Of a DNA stretch of 64,000 bases, positions 8,593 through 17,886 are shown in pieces. Each line of letters opens with the position of its first letter. The stretch's first letter is position 1. The stretch covers positions 301,292-365,291 of the forward strand of contig CAYVWR010000004.1 of the NCBI GenBank assembly GCA_964455525.1, written 5' to 3'. A model generated the notes under the pieces. That model did not search any database. It saw only the letters and a list, made by a program, of their open reading frames with translations, and was not told the DNA's origin. A program made the translations under genes and the position numbers. Origin of the DNA: JAFDZV01 sp964455525. GTDB taxonomy: Bacteria; Bacteroidota; Ignavibacteria; OLB7.

Positions 8593-10170
8593 ATGCACAT
8601 CTTCAAACGCCTGATCTCGATAGCTGCATGGGGCCTCCTCTGCGTCTGCGCCACGCTTGCACAGCAGGGGGGAAGCCTTCCGGTCTCCGACCGTCCCGAA
8701 TTGCAGATCGCACCTTTGTCGATCAATTCCTCCGAGGATGACTTTGCGCCGGTTCCCCTTCGCGGCGGCCAGATGCTGGTCTATACCTCCGCCAGCTCCG
8801 GCCCATATGGCAGGGCCGGCGAACAACGTATCTGGATGGCGATTCGTGAGGCAGGGGGATGGGGACCGCCGATTGCTACCGGGCAAGGGCTTGCTCTTGG
8901 CTCGCAGGTAGGTTCGGCAACGCTTACCCCGGATGGGAACTTCATGATCTTCGCCGCCTATGAGTGGGATGATGAGCTGGGGGCCGGGCTTGGCCGAACC
9001 GATCTGTATTCGGCTGAGCTGATACGGGGGGAGTGGCAGAACATCCAGAACCTAGGGCCGGTGGTCAATAGCCCGTACTGGGATTCGCAGCCAACACTAA
9101 CCCCCGATGGGCGTACCCTCTATTTTGCAAGCGATCGTCCCGGCGGCAAGGGAGGGGCCGATATCTATCTGTCACGGCGTACCTCCGCCGGATGGTCCAC
9201 GCCGGTGAATCTGGGCGATCCGATCAATACCGAGGCCGATGATCTGGCGCCAACTATCGCGCCGGATCTGAAGTCCCTCTTCTTTTCGAGCAAGGGACAT
9301 GGTGGCGCTGGCGGGTTCGATATCTTCATAGCAACCGGTGCCGATCTCACCGGCACAAAGTGGGCGGCCGTGGAGAACGTGGGGCGCCCCATCAACTCCG
9401 ATGCCGACGAATATTTCTTCGTCTCGATTCCGAACTCCCAGAATAGCTATGTCTCCTCGAATCGGAGCGGCAACCTCGATATCTACACGGTGTATCCGAA
9501 CCCGTTTCCGCCGGAAGCCTTGGTCACTGTGGCAGGGCGCGTGCTCGATATCGTAACCAAGCGTCCGGTGGCAGCCGATATCACCGTTACCGACCTCAGT
9601 TCCGGCGAAGTGGTTGCCAATTATCGTACGGACGACCGAAGCGGGGAGTACTTTGTTGTGCTGGCGCGTGGACGCCGCTATTCGATCACAGCAGAGGCGC
9701 CCGACTACATTTTCTACTCTGATGAGTATGCCATTCGCCCCGATGCCGAGGCGCGTGATCTTCGCAAGGATATCGAACTGTATCGTACCAGCGGCGGCAC
9801 CACCCGTCTGCTTGTGTTTTTCGATTTCGACAAGGCGGAGTTGAAGAACGAGTCAAAGCCCGATCTGAACCGGGGTATCCAGTTTCTGAAGGATAATCCG
9901 GAATTGCGTGTGGAAATCGCAGGCCATACCGATTCGGTGGGTGTGGCCAGCTATAATAAGAAGCTCTCGCAGGATCGTGCCGAGGCGGTGAAGCAGTATT
10001 TCATTGCCGGAGGTGTCGATGCCGCCAGGATTGTGGCGCGTGGCTATGGGGAGGATCAGCCGCTTGCCGACAACGGAACCGAGGAGGGGCGTGCTCGTAA
10101 TCGTCGTGTGGAAATGCGGGCGATCGGAGAAGGCGATCCAGACTCGGTCGGCTCGCAGCCACGGCGATAG
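8593..10170 (+). CDS. PD40 beta-propeller and OmpA-domain outer-membrane protein
   Basis: A 525-residue secreted protein. The signal peptide covers about residues 1-24 (ending ATLAQ). Several WD40-like PD40 blades follow (LTPDGNFMIFA, LTPDGRTLYFASD, IAPDLKSLFFSSKG), then a carboxypeptidase-regulatory-like beta domain (about 310-390, VAGRVLDIVTKRPVAADI). The end is an OmpA C-terminal peptidoglycan-binding domain (FFDFDKAELK, IAGHTDSVG, ARNRRVEM). This order recalls PorE, the peptidoglycan anchor of the type IX secretion machine, but PorE also has TPRs and I see none. It probably ties the outer membrane to the cell wall and acts with the barrel protein just upstream. Confidence 0.87.
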   Translation: MHIFKRLISIAAWGLLCVCATLAQQGGSLPVSDRPELQIAPLSINSSEDDFAPVPLRGGQMLVYTSASSGPYGRAGEQRIWMAIREAGGWGPPIATGQGLALGSQVGSATLTPDGNFMIFAAYEWDDELGAGLGRTDLYSAELIRGEWQNIQNLGPVVNSPYWDSQPTLTPDGRTLYFASDRPGGKGGADIYLSRRTSAGWSTPVNLGDPINTEADDLAPTIAPDLKSLFFSSKGHGGAGGFDIFIATGADLTGTKWAAVENVGRPINSDADEYFFVSIPNSQNSYVSSNRSGNLDIYTVYPNPFPPEALVTVAGRVLDIVTKRPVAADITVTDLSSGEVVANYRTDDRSGEYFVVLARGRRYSITAEAPDYIFYSDEYAIRPDAEARDLRKDIELYRTSGGTTRLLVFFDFDKAELKNESKPDLNRGIQFLKDNPELRVEIAGHTDSVGVASYNKKLSQDRAEAVKQYFIAGGVDAARIVARGYGEDQPLADNGTEEGRARNRRVEMRAIGEGDPDSVGSQPRR

Positions 10171-10245
10171 CGCATCCCTGTAAGCAGGGAGCCTGAGGGT
10201 GCTATGCTGTGCCTTCATGCAACGGGGGGGGAAGAGCTTTCAGCG

Positions 10246-10269
10246 CCAGGGGGAAACCTCTCCCCCTGG
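10246..10269. terminator. Hairpin between convergent genes
   Basis: A perfect 9-base stem (CCAGGGGGA with TCCCCCTGG) and a 6-base loop lie between the OmpA-domain gene and the TPM-domain gene, which converge here. It could end transcription from both sides. Confidence 0.55.
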
Positions 10270-10328
10270 TGTCTGTGCTTGCCGTTTATGCGAGGCGTGT
10301 GCCAGTGATGCCGTGTCGTTCCCGATGG

Positions 10329-11114
10329 TTACCATCCGCTGCTCGATCCGCCCCCACCGAAGCTGCCCCCTCCGCCGCTCCAACCGCCTCCGCCAAAGCC
10401 TCCACCCCCACCACCCCAGCCGCCACTTCTGCCGCCGCTTCTGCCCCCTCCGCTGCCGGAAGTATTCGATGCGATGATCCAGGGGATGATCGAACCACCG
10501 CTACGCTGTCGCCCTCCTGGCCCCCCTCTGAAACGGCTGATGATGATAAGAATGATGACGATCACGATAATGCCGCCGATACCAAATCCTTCCGGCTCGC
10601 TGGAGCGTGGTTCAGCGTGATATTCTCCGGCGGCGGCCAGCATCAGTGCTCGCAATCCGGCACGGACGCCGCCGAAATAATCTCCCTGGCGAAATCGAGG
10701 TGCGATCTCGTTATCGGCGATGCGGCGTGCTGTGATATCTGGGATCGCCCCTTCCAACCCATAGCCCACCTCGGTTCGTATCAGCCGGTCGTTCACGGCT
10801 ATCACCATCAGCAGGCCATTATCATTGTTGCGTGTGCCGATCTGGTTCTGCTGTGCCACCCGGATGGAATAGTCCTCCAGCACCTCGCCTTGCAGCGATG
10901 GGATGATAAGGAGAGCGAACTGATTGCTGGTGCTATCCTGATAGGCTAGCAATTCCCGTTCAAGCTCCACACGTTCATCCGGGGTGAGAACTCCGGCCAG
11001 ATCGGTAACCGGGGAGATAAGCGTAGGTACGGGAAGTTTCTGTGCTGCCAGCCATGGGGCCGACAGCAGAAGCCAGGCAAGGACGATAGCCGGAAGGCCA
11101 TGGCGTGCTTTCAT
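10329..11114 (-). CDS. TPM-domain (YgcG-like) membrane protein with Gly-rich tail
   Basis: A 261-residue protein with a signal peptide (about 1-24, ending WLAAQ). A TPM domain follows (VTDLAGVLTPDE, NDRLIRTEVGYGLEGAIPD, ITARRIADNEIAPRFRQGDYFGGV), then a transmembrane helix rich in Ile and Val (about 182-194) and a C-terminus made almost only of Gly, Ser and Trp. TPM proteins with such tails (YgcG type) are commonly encoded next to LemA. Some TPM domains are phosphatases, while others act in photosystem II repair. Here the role is unknown. It starts two bases after lemA ends, so they form a tight two-gene operon. Confidence 0.88.
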   Translation of the reverse strand: MKARHGLPAIVLAWLLLSAPWLAAQKLPVPTLISPVTDLAGVLTPDERVELERELLAYQDSTSNQFALLIIPSLQGEVLEDYSIRVAQQNQIGTRNNDNGLLMVIAVNDRLIRTEVGYGLEGAIPDITARRIADNEIAPRFRQGDYFGGVRAGLRALMLAAAGEYHAEPRSSEPEGFGIGGIIVIVIILIIISRFRGGPGGRQRSGGSIIPWIIASNTSGSGGGRSGGRSGGWGGGGGGFGGGGWSGGGGSFGGGGSSSGW

Positions 11115-11116
11115 GG

Positions 11117-11710
11117 TCAGAACTCCACCTTCGGCGCGGTCTCCGATCCAGGCGTTGCCTCGAAATACGGACGTTGCCGGAATCCAAAGATGCCAGCGAA
11201 GATATTGGCAGGGAAGCGGCGCACCGACGTATTATATTCCCGTACGGTTTCGTTGAACCGGCCACGTGCCACCGTTATTCGGTTTTCGGTCCCTTCGAGC
11301 TGGGTCTGAAGCGCCAGGAAGTTCTCATTTGCTTTCAGATTGGGATAGTTCTCTGCCACTGCCAGAAGCCTGCCAAGCGCTCCTGTCAGCTCGGTCTGTG
11401 CCTGTGCAAATCTCCGCAGCGATTCAGGGTCGTCCACGACGTCTTTTCCTACGGTGATCTGTGTGGCACGGGAGCGCGCTTCCACCACTTGCGTAAGCAC
11501 CTCCTGCTCGTGAGTGGCATAGCCTTTCACGGTCGCCACAAGGTTTGGTATCAGGTCGGAGCGGCGTTGATACTGATTTTCCACCTCGCCCCATTGCTGC
11601 TGCACCTGCTGCTCGCTTTCTATCAGATTGTTATAGGTGCCGCATCCGCTCATCAGGAGGAAAAGTCCCAGAATGACGAGCACGATAATGACCAGCGACG
11701 ATGTCTTCAT
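11117..11710 (-). CDS. lemA: LemA family protein
   Basis: A 197-residue protein with an N-terminal membrane helix that also carries a lipobox-like MSGC (about residues 20-23), followed by the classic LemA helical core: TYNNLIESEQQVQQQWGEVE, RRSDLIPNLVATVKGYA and ANENFLALQTQLEGTENRI. LemA proteins are small membrane-anchored helical proteins of unknown biochemical function, usually paired with TPM-domain proteins as here. It is the first gene of the minus-strand operon. Confidence 0.93.
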   Translation of the reverse strand: MKTSSLVIIVLVILGLFLLMSGCGTYNNLIESEQQVQQQWGEVENQYQRRSDLIPNLVATVKGYATHEQEVLTQVVEARSRATQITVGKDVVDDPESLRRFAQAQTELTGALGRLLAVAENYPNLKANENFLALQTQLEGTENRITVARGRFNETVREYNTSVRRFPANIFAGIFGFRQRPYFEATPGSETAPKVEF

Positions 11711-11894
11711 TGAAACACCTTTTGATTCATAAGAGGATTATAGATAACCACGAGTGCACTGCATCTGTTTGCTGCCAAGTGCATGCCAGCCGGATATGGC
11801 CGCAGAGTTGATGCATGCATCTGGTGGCATGGTGTTTTGGTCCGATCTGTTGGCTTGTGCCCAGGGTTGTATCTCACTCTTTGGAGAGCATACG

Positions 11895-13772
11895 ATGACC
11901 GTTATTGCTTTTGCCCGTAGTATCTTCATATCCCACCCCATGCTCCGGCGGTTCTTGCTGCGGGCATATGTGGCGGTTGCCTTCGTTCTAGCAGTTTTTC
12001 CGCAGATATCCTCTGCCGGGCAGCGCGTCGATACCGTTATTACGGCGAGCGATGGGGCTGTGCTTTCGCTGTTGTATGTGCGCCCCGGCACGCCGCCTCC
12101 GGCCGGAGGATACCCGGCACTTGTGCTGGTGCATGGCTTCGGTGGCTCCAACAATGATTATGCTGTGATCGCTCATCGTTATGCCGATAGTGGCTATTTC
12201 TGTGTTGCCTATACGGTTCGCGGGCAGGGACAGGGGAACCAGACGACGGCAAGCGGCGGCCTTTTCAACTGGTTTACCGCCGATCGGGAGCTGGATGATT
12301 GCCGTGAGGTGATCGAGTGGACCCGCTCGCGACCCTATGTGAACGGGAGCCGGGTTGGTATGGAGGGGATGTCGCAGGGGGGGCTTACGGCCTGGGGGGC
12401 GGCAATCGAACGGATGAACATCCGCTGTGCTGTCCCGGTTATCGGCGTGCCGCTGTATGCAGAGGCGATGGCCCCGAACGGGACGGAAAACTACTTTGTG
12501 GTGACTGCTCTGGCGCTTGCCAATACGTTTCAACTGGTCAAGTATAATCGCTGGTGCCTGGATACGCTGATGCGTGGGCTTGAGCAGGATAGGTATGCCG
12601 ATGTTAGAAGGGAGTTCGAGAAACGGGATCTCGGCGGGCAGGTCTCTCGGGTGCAGGTGCCGGTGTTTATGCAGATGGCATGGCAGGATGATATCTTCAA
12701 CGCCCATCAGTTCTTCCAGGCCTTTCATGGGCTTGAGGTTCCAAAAAAACTCTACGTCTGGCCCGGCCCGCATGCGCTGCCGGGGGGGGCGCTGGAGGAG
12801 CTTCGTATGGCGATGACGTTCCGTTTCTACCGCCGCTGGCTGTGTGAGGATGAAGGAGAGACCATTATGCATGCCGATTCTGCGGTCGCTCTTGTCGATC
12901 CGGGCGATGGCGCTGTGCACTGGTATCATGCCGATGCTCGTGCCAGATACGATCCCTCGGAGAACTCCAGCCTGACGGGAATGCGGATGTATTTCGATAG
13001 AGGTGGGCGGATCTCGCCGCTACCTCCTGCCAGCCCCGTGGCACATACGATGCTCTATGTTCAGAACATAAGCAATGATGCCCATGTGTTTCGCTCTCCA
13101 AGCCTGCGCTCCCCCTGGGGTATCCTCGGCGGCAGGGCAAGCCTGGTGGTGAATTCCACCGGCCGCAAGTATCAGGCAAATGTCATGTTATGGGATTATG
13201 ATTCGGTTGCCAACAGGCGCAGGCCTATCACACGTGGTTCCTACCAGGTGCGGCTGGAATCCGGGGAACCAGCAGATCGCAGAAGGATCGAGTATGAGGT
13301 AAGCCCGCAGTTGTACTGGCTTGCCGAGGGGCATCAGCTTGAAGTCTGGGTGAAATATGGTATCCCCGGCCTGCCACTGCAAAAACCGGCTGATGAATTC
13401 GGGCAGACGCCCTATGCGCCACAGGAGACGGTGATCGATACGCTCTTCTCCTCGCCGGGCGAGCCAAGCTATGTTGATCTGTACCTCTGGTCTGCTCCCC
13501 CAAGTTCGGTCGCTCGCGAGCCTGTGCCGACACGTTCCGCCATGATTCTGCCAAACCCCGTGCGAGGCGGCGAGGTGGCCTATCTGCGCCGTGGAAAGGC
13601 CGGTGCGGCAACCCTGGAGATCCTCGATGCCCGTGGGGTTTGTATCCGCAGCCTTCAGGTTGAGGGACATGATCTCGCAATTCCGACGTCCGGCCTTCCC
13701 GCCGGTGCTTATTGCGCGCAGGTGCGCGATGCAACGGCTATCGTGTCGGCACGGTTTGTTGTTCTGCACTAG
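11895..13772 (+). CDS. Secreted S15/CocE-type acyl hydrolase with C-terminal sorting domain
   Basis: About 625 residues from the ATG at 11895, chosen for TTGGAGAG upstream and because it leads into a signal peptide (hydrophobic stretch ending ISSAG). An alpha/beta-hydrolase domain follows: LVLVHGFGGSNNDY, nucleophile Ser in GMEGMSQGGL, likely Asp in MAWQDDIF and His in GPHALPGG. A jelly-roll domain like the X-Pro dipeptidyl-peptidase/cocaine-esterase C-terminal domain comes next (about 330-540). The last 80 residues (ILPNPVRGGEVAYL to ARFVVLH) look like a type IX sorting domain. It is probably a surface or secreted peptidase or esterase. Substrate unknown. Confidence 0.82.
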   Translation: MTVIAFARSIFISHPMLRRFLLRAYVAVAFVLAVFPQISSAGQRVDTVITASDGAVLSLLYVRPGTPPPAGGYPALVLVHGFGGSNNDYAVIAHRYADSGYFCVAYTVRGQGQGNQTTASGGLFNWFTADRELDDCREVIEWTRSRPYVNGSRVGMEGMSQGGLTAWGAAIERMNIRCAVPVIGVPLYAEAMAPNGTENYFVVTALALANTFQLVKYNRWCLDTLMRGLEQDRYADVRREFEKRDLGGQVSRVQVPVFMQMAWQDDIFNAHQFFQAFHGLEVPKKLYVWPGPHALPGGALEELRMAMTFRFYRRWLCEDEGETIMHADSAVALVDPGDGAVHWYHADARARYDPSENSSLTGMRMYFDRGGRISPLPPASPVAHTMLYVQNISNDAHVFRSPSLRSPWGILGGRASLVVNSTGRKYQANVMLWDYDSVANRRRPITRGSYQVRLESGEPADRRRIEYEVSPQLYWLAEGHQLEVWVKYGIPGLPLQKPADEFGQTPYAPQETVIDTLFSSPGEPSYVDLYLWSAPPSSVAREPVPTRSAMILPNPVRGGEVAYLRRGKAGAATLEILDARGVCIRSLQVEGHDLAIPTSGLPAGAYCAQVRDATAIVSARFVVLH

Positions 13773-13909
13773 GCTGTGGGTGAGCCTTCCAGACAGGCCA
13801 TTGGGCGCGGAGACATCGTCGATGTGGAATCCTTATCCGGCCTGATCGTGAACCGGGCACGATGGTGGAGCCACTCGGCGGCCGGTACCAAATCTTATTC
13901 CGGGTTGTG

Positions 13910-13927
13910 CATCGTATGCATACGATG
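13910..13927. repeat. Perfect 18-base palindrome
   Basis: CATCGTATGCATACGATG reads the same on both strands, 31 bases upstream of the lipoprotein start. It could be a dimeric regulator site for that gene. No matching copy was noticed elsewhere in the window. Confidence 0.4.
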
Positions 13928-13958
13928 TATGGCCGCTCACACTTCATAGCATGCTTGT

Positions 13959-14657
13959 ATGGCTACTCGTTGCTGGTTTCATCTGTTTGTGTTGTTCCTT
14001 GGCATCCTGCCGATTGTCGGCTGTGGCTCGCTCTATCTTCCGGGGGGGTGGGATGGGAATCCTCCGCAGACGACCCCCTTGCGCATGAGCGACCGTGCCG
14101 AGTATATCGGTGGCGATATCAACGTAAGCTCGGGATATAACGGAGGGGAATCGAATATTCAGGGGAAGGTATTCTATTCAACCGGGACAGGGGGCAGTTG
14201 GTGGCGGCTGAGCGGAAGCGGATTCCTCTATGCCGGGAGCTACGAGGTCCGCTATGCCTATGATAGCAGCCTCAGGGGGCAGAGGTTGTACGGGGGACCG
14301 GGTGGTGTTGCCGATCTGAACGTCTCGGTGCCGCTTGGCGATGTATCGGTTGGCGTTGGAGCCACTGCCGGGTTGCTCGCCGAGCTTGGACCATACCGGC
14401 AGATCTGGACCGATCGGGCCATCGGCCTGGTGCCACTGGTAGGAGGGTATCTCTTCTTCAATACAAAGCTTCAGAACAGCGATCAGATCGGATTTCAGGT
14501 CTATGCCGGATTCCCCGGATTTTTCAACGCCAACCTGCAATACGATCTCGGCGACTTTCTCCTATCAACCGGAGCAGGCGTTACCTTTGCGCTCGGCGAT
14601 CATGCCCGCGAGGCCGGACGTTTCATGCTCAGCGCTGCATATCGTGTTCCGCGATAG
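13959..14657 (+). CDS. Lipoprotein with barrel-like strands, unknown function
   Basis: A 232-residue protein. The N-terminus is a hydrophobic signal ending GILPIVGC, a lipobox with Cys near residue 22. The body is rich in Gly, Tyr and Ser and alternates like beta strands (GSGFLYAGSYEVRYAYD, VSVGVGATAGLLAEL, IGFQVYAGFPGFFNA). It ends LSAAYRVPR. It may fold as a small barrel or beta sheet held in the outer membrane. No family recognised. It is convergent with pfkA, with about 118 bases between. Confidence 0.68.
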   Translation: MATRCWFHLFVLFLGILPIVGCGSLYLPGGWDGNPPQTTPLRMSDRAEYIGGDINVSSGYNGGESNIQGKVFYSTGTGGSWWRLSGSGFLYAGSYEVRYAYDSSLRGQRLYGGPGGVADLNVSVPLGDVSVGVGATAGLLAELGPYRQIWTDRAIGLVPLVGGYLFFNTKLQNSDQIGFQVYAGFPGFFNANLQYDLGDFLLSTGAGVTFALGDHAREAGRFMLSAAYRVPR

Positions 14658-14775
14658 GGGGGCGTGTGCTCCTCGGTTGCGCGCCTGTGCGTGAGGGGCT
14701 TTGCTGCCGACATCAGGCACGCCGGGAATGGGCCGACCCGGATGTTTCCATCCCGGCCGGCGTATCCCTTTTGTA

Positions 14776-15735
14776 CTAGCGTAGTGTTTCCGCCAGCGCC
14801 ACAAGCGATTGTTTCACTTCGGAACGTTTCTCCCAGGCTTCCCGCATCGGTGTGAGGTGCACTTCACCTTTAAGCTCTCCGGCCATCACCGATTTCTCCC
14901 CGTCGAGCAGGGCTTGTACGGCGGCGGCGCCCAGGCGTGTCGCGAGGATGCGATCGCGGGCGGTGGGCGATCCTCCGCGTTGCAGATGCCCAAGGATTGC
15001 CACGCGGGTATCAACCTCGAAGCGTTTCTGGAAATCCTCGGCGAACTTCATCGCGCCGCCGTATTCATCTCCTTCGCTAATAATGAAGATGTGGCGTTTT
15101 GCCTGGGGAAAGGCCTTCATGTAATCACAAAGCGCCTCGAAATTGGTGGCTGTCTCAGGGATCGCAAGGAACTCGGCACCGGTTGCAATCCCTACATCCA
15201 CGGCGATAAAACCGGAATGGCGCCCCATCACCTCGATGAAAAAGGTCCGATTGTGGCTCTCGGCGGTGTCGCGGATCTTGTCGACAGCCTCCATTGCCGT
15301 GTTGATGGCGGTATCGTAGCCTATGGTGAAATCGGTGCCGCAAAGGTCGTTGTCGATCGTGCCGGGGGTGCCGACCATCGGGATGCCGAACTCCTCGTAG
15401 AAGCTGGTCCCCCCCTTGAACGTCCCGTTGCCGCCGCAGGCCACCAGGCCATCAATCCCGAATTTCTTCAAGTTTTCATAGGCCTGTCTTCGTCCCGCTT
15501 CCTCGCGAAACTCCTTGCAGCGCGCTGTGCCCAGGATCGTCCCACCCCGACCGATGATGCCGCTGACCGAGTCGCGGCTCATCGGGATGATCTCCCCCTG
15601 CACCATGCCCTGGTAGCCCTGGCGGATGCCGTAGACCTCGATTCCCTTGGCGAGCGCGTAACGCACAACGGCACGAATGCATGCGTTCATACCGGGGGAA
15701 TCGCCCCCGCTTGTGAAAACTCCGATGCGTTTCAT
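14776..15735 (-). CDS. pfkA: 6-phosphofructokinase (ATP-type)
   Basis: A 319-residue protein of standard PfkA length. Motifs: N-terminal GVFTSGGDSPGMN, catalytic GTPGTIDND, FIEVMGRHSGF and the PFK signature GHLQRGGSPTARDR. It phosphorylates fructose 6-phosphate in glycolysis. The nucleotide loop reads CGGNGTFKGG, so residue 103 is Asn where E. coli PfkA has the Mg-binding Asp103 (GGDGS). Pyrophosphate-dependent enzymes usually carry GGDD, so this still looks closer to the ATP type (Gly104 kept). The codon is AAC, read unambiguously. Divergent from ubiD. Confidence 0.92.
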   Translation of the reverse strand: MKRIGVFTSGGDSPGMNACIRAVVRYALAKGIEVYGIRQGYQGMVQGEIIPMSRDSVSGIIGRGGTILGTARCKEFREEAGRRQAYENLKKFGIDGLVACGGNGTFKGGTSFYEEFGIPMVGTPGTIDNDLCGTDFTIGYDTAINTAMEAVDKIRDTAESHNRTFFIEVMGRHSGFIAVDVGIATGAEFLAIPETATNFEALCDYMKAFPQAKRHIFIISEGDEYGGAMKFAEDFQKRFEVDTRVAILGHLQRGGSPTARDRILATRLGAAAVQALLDGEKSVMAGELKGEVHLTPMREAWEKRSEVKQSLVALAETLR

Positions 15736-16043
15736 AGTTCCTTATGCTCTCGTAGATGATTCACATGGAATGCAAACATAGTGGTCCATCGGTAGTAGTG
15801 CATTGTCGGTGGAAGAATAAAACAATTCTCCATGCCAACGACATGCCCTTGCCGAATGTATCATGCAAGGAGGCAAAGGGTTGCTTTGTCTGTCCGCCAT
15901 TGTGCTCGATGCGGTGATATCATCCCGAATCCGTACGGTTGCCATCCCCGCATCTGTATCAATAGGTAGAGACAGGGGAGCAGGAGCGGTGCCGGGGATG
16001 TATCTTTGCGGCATTCTTGTTCTGATCGTGAAAAACGGAAGCT
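15736..16043. other. Divergent promoter region of pfkA and ubiD
   Basis: About 308 bases separate the two start codons. No gene or strong hairpin is visible. It should carry the promoters for glycolytic pfkA and for the menaquinone block. Confidence 0.5.
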
Positions 16044-17615
16044 ATGCGAGGATATAATACTACCTGGGAATTCATCGAGGCCATCGAGCGGGCCGGGGAA
16101 CTGGTCCGAATCAAGGCGGAGGTCGATCCCGATCTCGAGATATCGGAGATCGCGGCGCGTGTGATGCGGCAGTACGGCCCGGCGCTTCTCTTCGAGAACG
16201 TCCGTGGTTCCACCATGCCACTGCTTATCAACGCCTACGGCTCGTATCGCCGGATGTGCATGGCGCTTGGCGCCGAATCGCTGGATGAGATATCCGAGCG
16301 AATCACCTCGCTTATCGAGATCAAGCCGCCGACATCGTTCAAGGAGTCGCTGAAAATGCTTCCCCACGTGGCGCAGGTTCGGAAGTTCCCTCCGCGGACG
16401 GTAAAGAGCGCCCCCTGCCAGGAAGTGGTGCTGCGCGGCGATCAGGTCGATCTTGGCCTGCTGCCGATTATCAAGTGCTGGCCGGAAGATGGAGGCAAGT
16501 TCATCACGCTGCCGCAGGTGATTACCAGGAACCCCGAGACAGGCGTGCAGAACCTGGGAATGTATCGGATGCAGGTGATCGACCGCACAACCACGTTCCT
16601 TCATGCACAGACCCACCACGATACTGCGCGGCATCTCCGGATGTACCGCGAACAGGGAATCACCAGAGTCCCCTGTGCTGTTGCCATCGGCGGCGCTTCG
16701 GTGAGCACCTATGCCGCCACCGCGCCGATGCCGCCTGAGCTGGATGAGTGGATTCTGGGCGGATTTCTCCGCGAGGAGCCGGTGGAGCTGGTAAAAGCGC
16801 TCGAGAGCGATCTGAAGGTGCCGGCCGAGGCCGATATCATTCTGGAGGGATATATCGACCTTGAGGATATCAGGATCGAAGGCCCGTTTGGCGACCACAC
16901 CGGCTTTTATACCTTGAAGGATGAGTATCCCACGTTCCATATCACCACGATGACCACCCGGAAGCGGCCGGTGTATTGGACCACGATCGTGGGACAGCCG
17001 CCAAAAGAGGATTATTTTCTGGGCAAGGCTACCGAGCGGATCTTTCTCAACATTCTGAAGAAGACCGTTCCCGAGATCGTGGATATGAACCTTCCCATCT
17101 TCGGCGTCTTCCACAATTTCTGCTTTGTCTCGATCCGCAAAGAATTCCCCTACCATGCCCGGAAGGTGATGTTCGCTCTCTGGGGCCTCGGCCAGATGTC
17201 TCTGGCGAAATATATCGTGGTGGTCGATTCCGATGTGGATGTGCAGAACACCGACACGGTGATGTTCCATGTGGGGGCGAACGTCGATCCGCAACGTGAT
17301 ATGCAGTTTGTCAGAGGGCCGATCGACGTGCTCGATCATGCCTCGGATATGACCGGGCTTGGAAGCAAGGTGGGCATTGATGCTACAAGGAAATGGAAGA
17401 GCGAGGGATTCCCACGCGAGTGGCCCAAGGAGCTTTCGATGAGCGATGAGACCATTGCAAAGGTCACCGATCGCTGGAGCGAATACGGGCTTCCGGCGGC
17501 GCTGAAAGGCAATGAGACCACCCCACGGCGCGGTGTGCTTCTGGAATCGCAGGCGCAGTCGGGCGGGGGGAAGATCGGCTCGATCGAGTCCGGGGCGGCA
17601 CAGATCGGCGGGTGA
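16044..17615 (+). CDS. ubiD: UbiD-family decarboxylase (late menaquinone step, MqnL-like)
   Basis: A 523-residue protein of full UbiD length. Motifs: MRGYNTTWEFIEAIERAGEL, LPIIKCWPEDGGKFITLP for the prenylated-FMN/metal region, and EGPFGDHTGFY holding the catalytic Glu and Asp of the E-x-x-x-D/H set. UbiD enzymes use prenylated FMN, made by UbiX, to remove carboxyl groups from aromatic rings. The neighbours menG and ubiX and the mqnA-mqnC fusion point to decarboxylation of the prenylated 1,4-dihydroxy-6-naphthoate intermediate in futalosine-type menaquinone synthesis. It is first in a plus-strand block; menG starts 271 bases later after a C-rich spacer with no gene. Confidence 0.92.
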   Translation: MRGYNTTWEFIEAIERAGELVRIKAEVDPDLEISEIAARVMRQYGPALLFENVRGSTMPLLINAYGSYRRMCMALGAESLDEISERITSLIEIKPPTSFKESLKMLPHVAQVRKFPPRTVKSAPCQEVVLRGDQVDLGLLPIIKCWPEDGGKFITLPQVITRNPETGVQNLGMYRMQVIDRTTTFLHAQTHHDTARHLRMYREQGITRVPCAVAIGGASVSTYAATAPMPPELDEWILGGFLREEPVELVKALESDLKVPAEADIILEGYIDLEDIRIEGPFGDHTGFYTLKDEYPTFHITTMTTRKRPVYWTTIVGQPPKEDYFLGKATERIFLNILKKTVPEIVDMNLPIFGVFHNFCFVSIRKEFPYHARKVMFALWGLGQMSLAKYIVVVDSDVDVQNTDTVMFHVGANVDPQRDMQFVRGPIDVLDHASDMTGLGSKVGIDATRKWKSEGFPREWPKELSMSDETIAKVTDRWSEYGLPAALKGNETTPRRGVLLESQAQSGGGKIGSIESGAAQIGG

Positions 17616-17886
17616 TCCTGATGTGAGCCGTGTGCCCGCATCGGAGATGGTGCGGGCCATTATGGCGCGCTTCGGTGATTGTTGCCACCGTATGCCCGTG
17701 CCTCCTGCACGCCCATGCCTCCTGCGCCCATGCCCGCCCCCGGTGTCCCGGCGCGCTTTGCATGCCCTGGCCGGAGCATTCGTATGGATTCGCAACACTG
17801 CTCAATGCAGGGGTGGGGCATCCGTCTTTCAGCCGTGGCAGGGGGCTGGATAATCCGGCTGCGACCCCTATATTCGATCCTATATT

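Noticed and set aside
10209..10949. Plus-strand frame rich in Ala, Pro and Thr
   Set aside because: It mirrors the Gly-rich tail of the TPM-domain gene on the other strand; the low complexity is a by-product.
15861..17798. 645-codon minus-strand frame
   Set aside because: Antisense shadow of ubiD in G+C-rich DNA; no domain and an excess of His and Arg.
17616..17886. C-rich spacer with CCCATGCC-like words as possible regulatory repeats
   Set aside because: The words vary and show no fixed period; they look like base composition.
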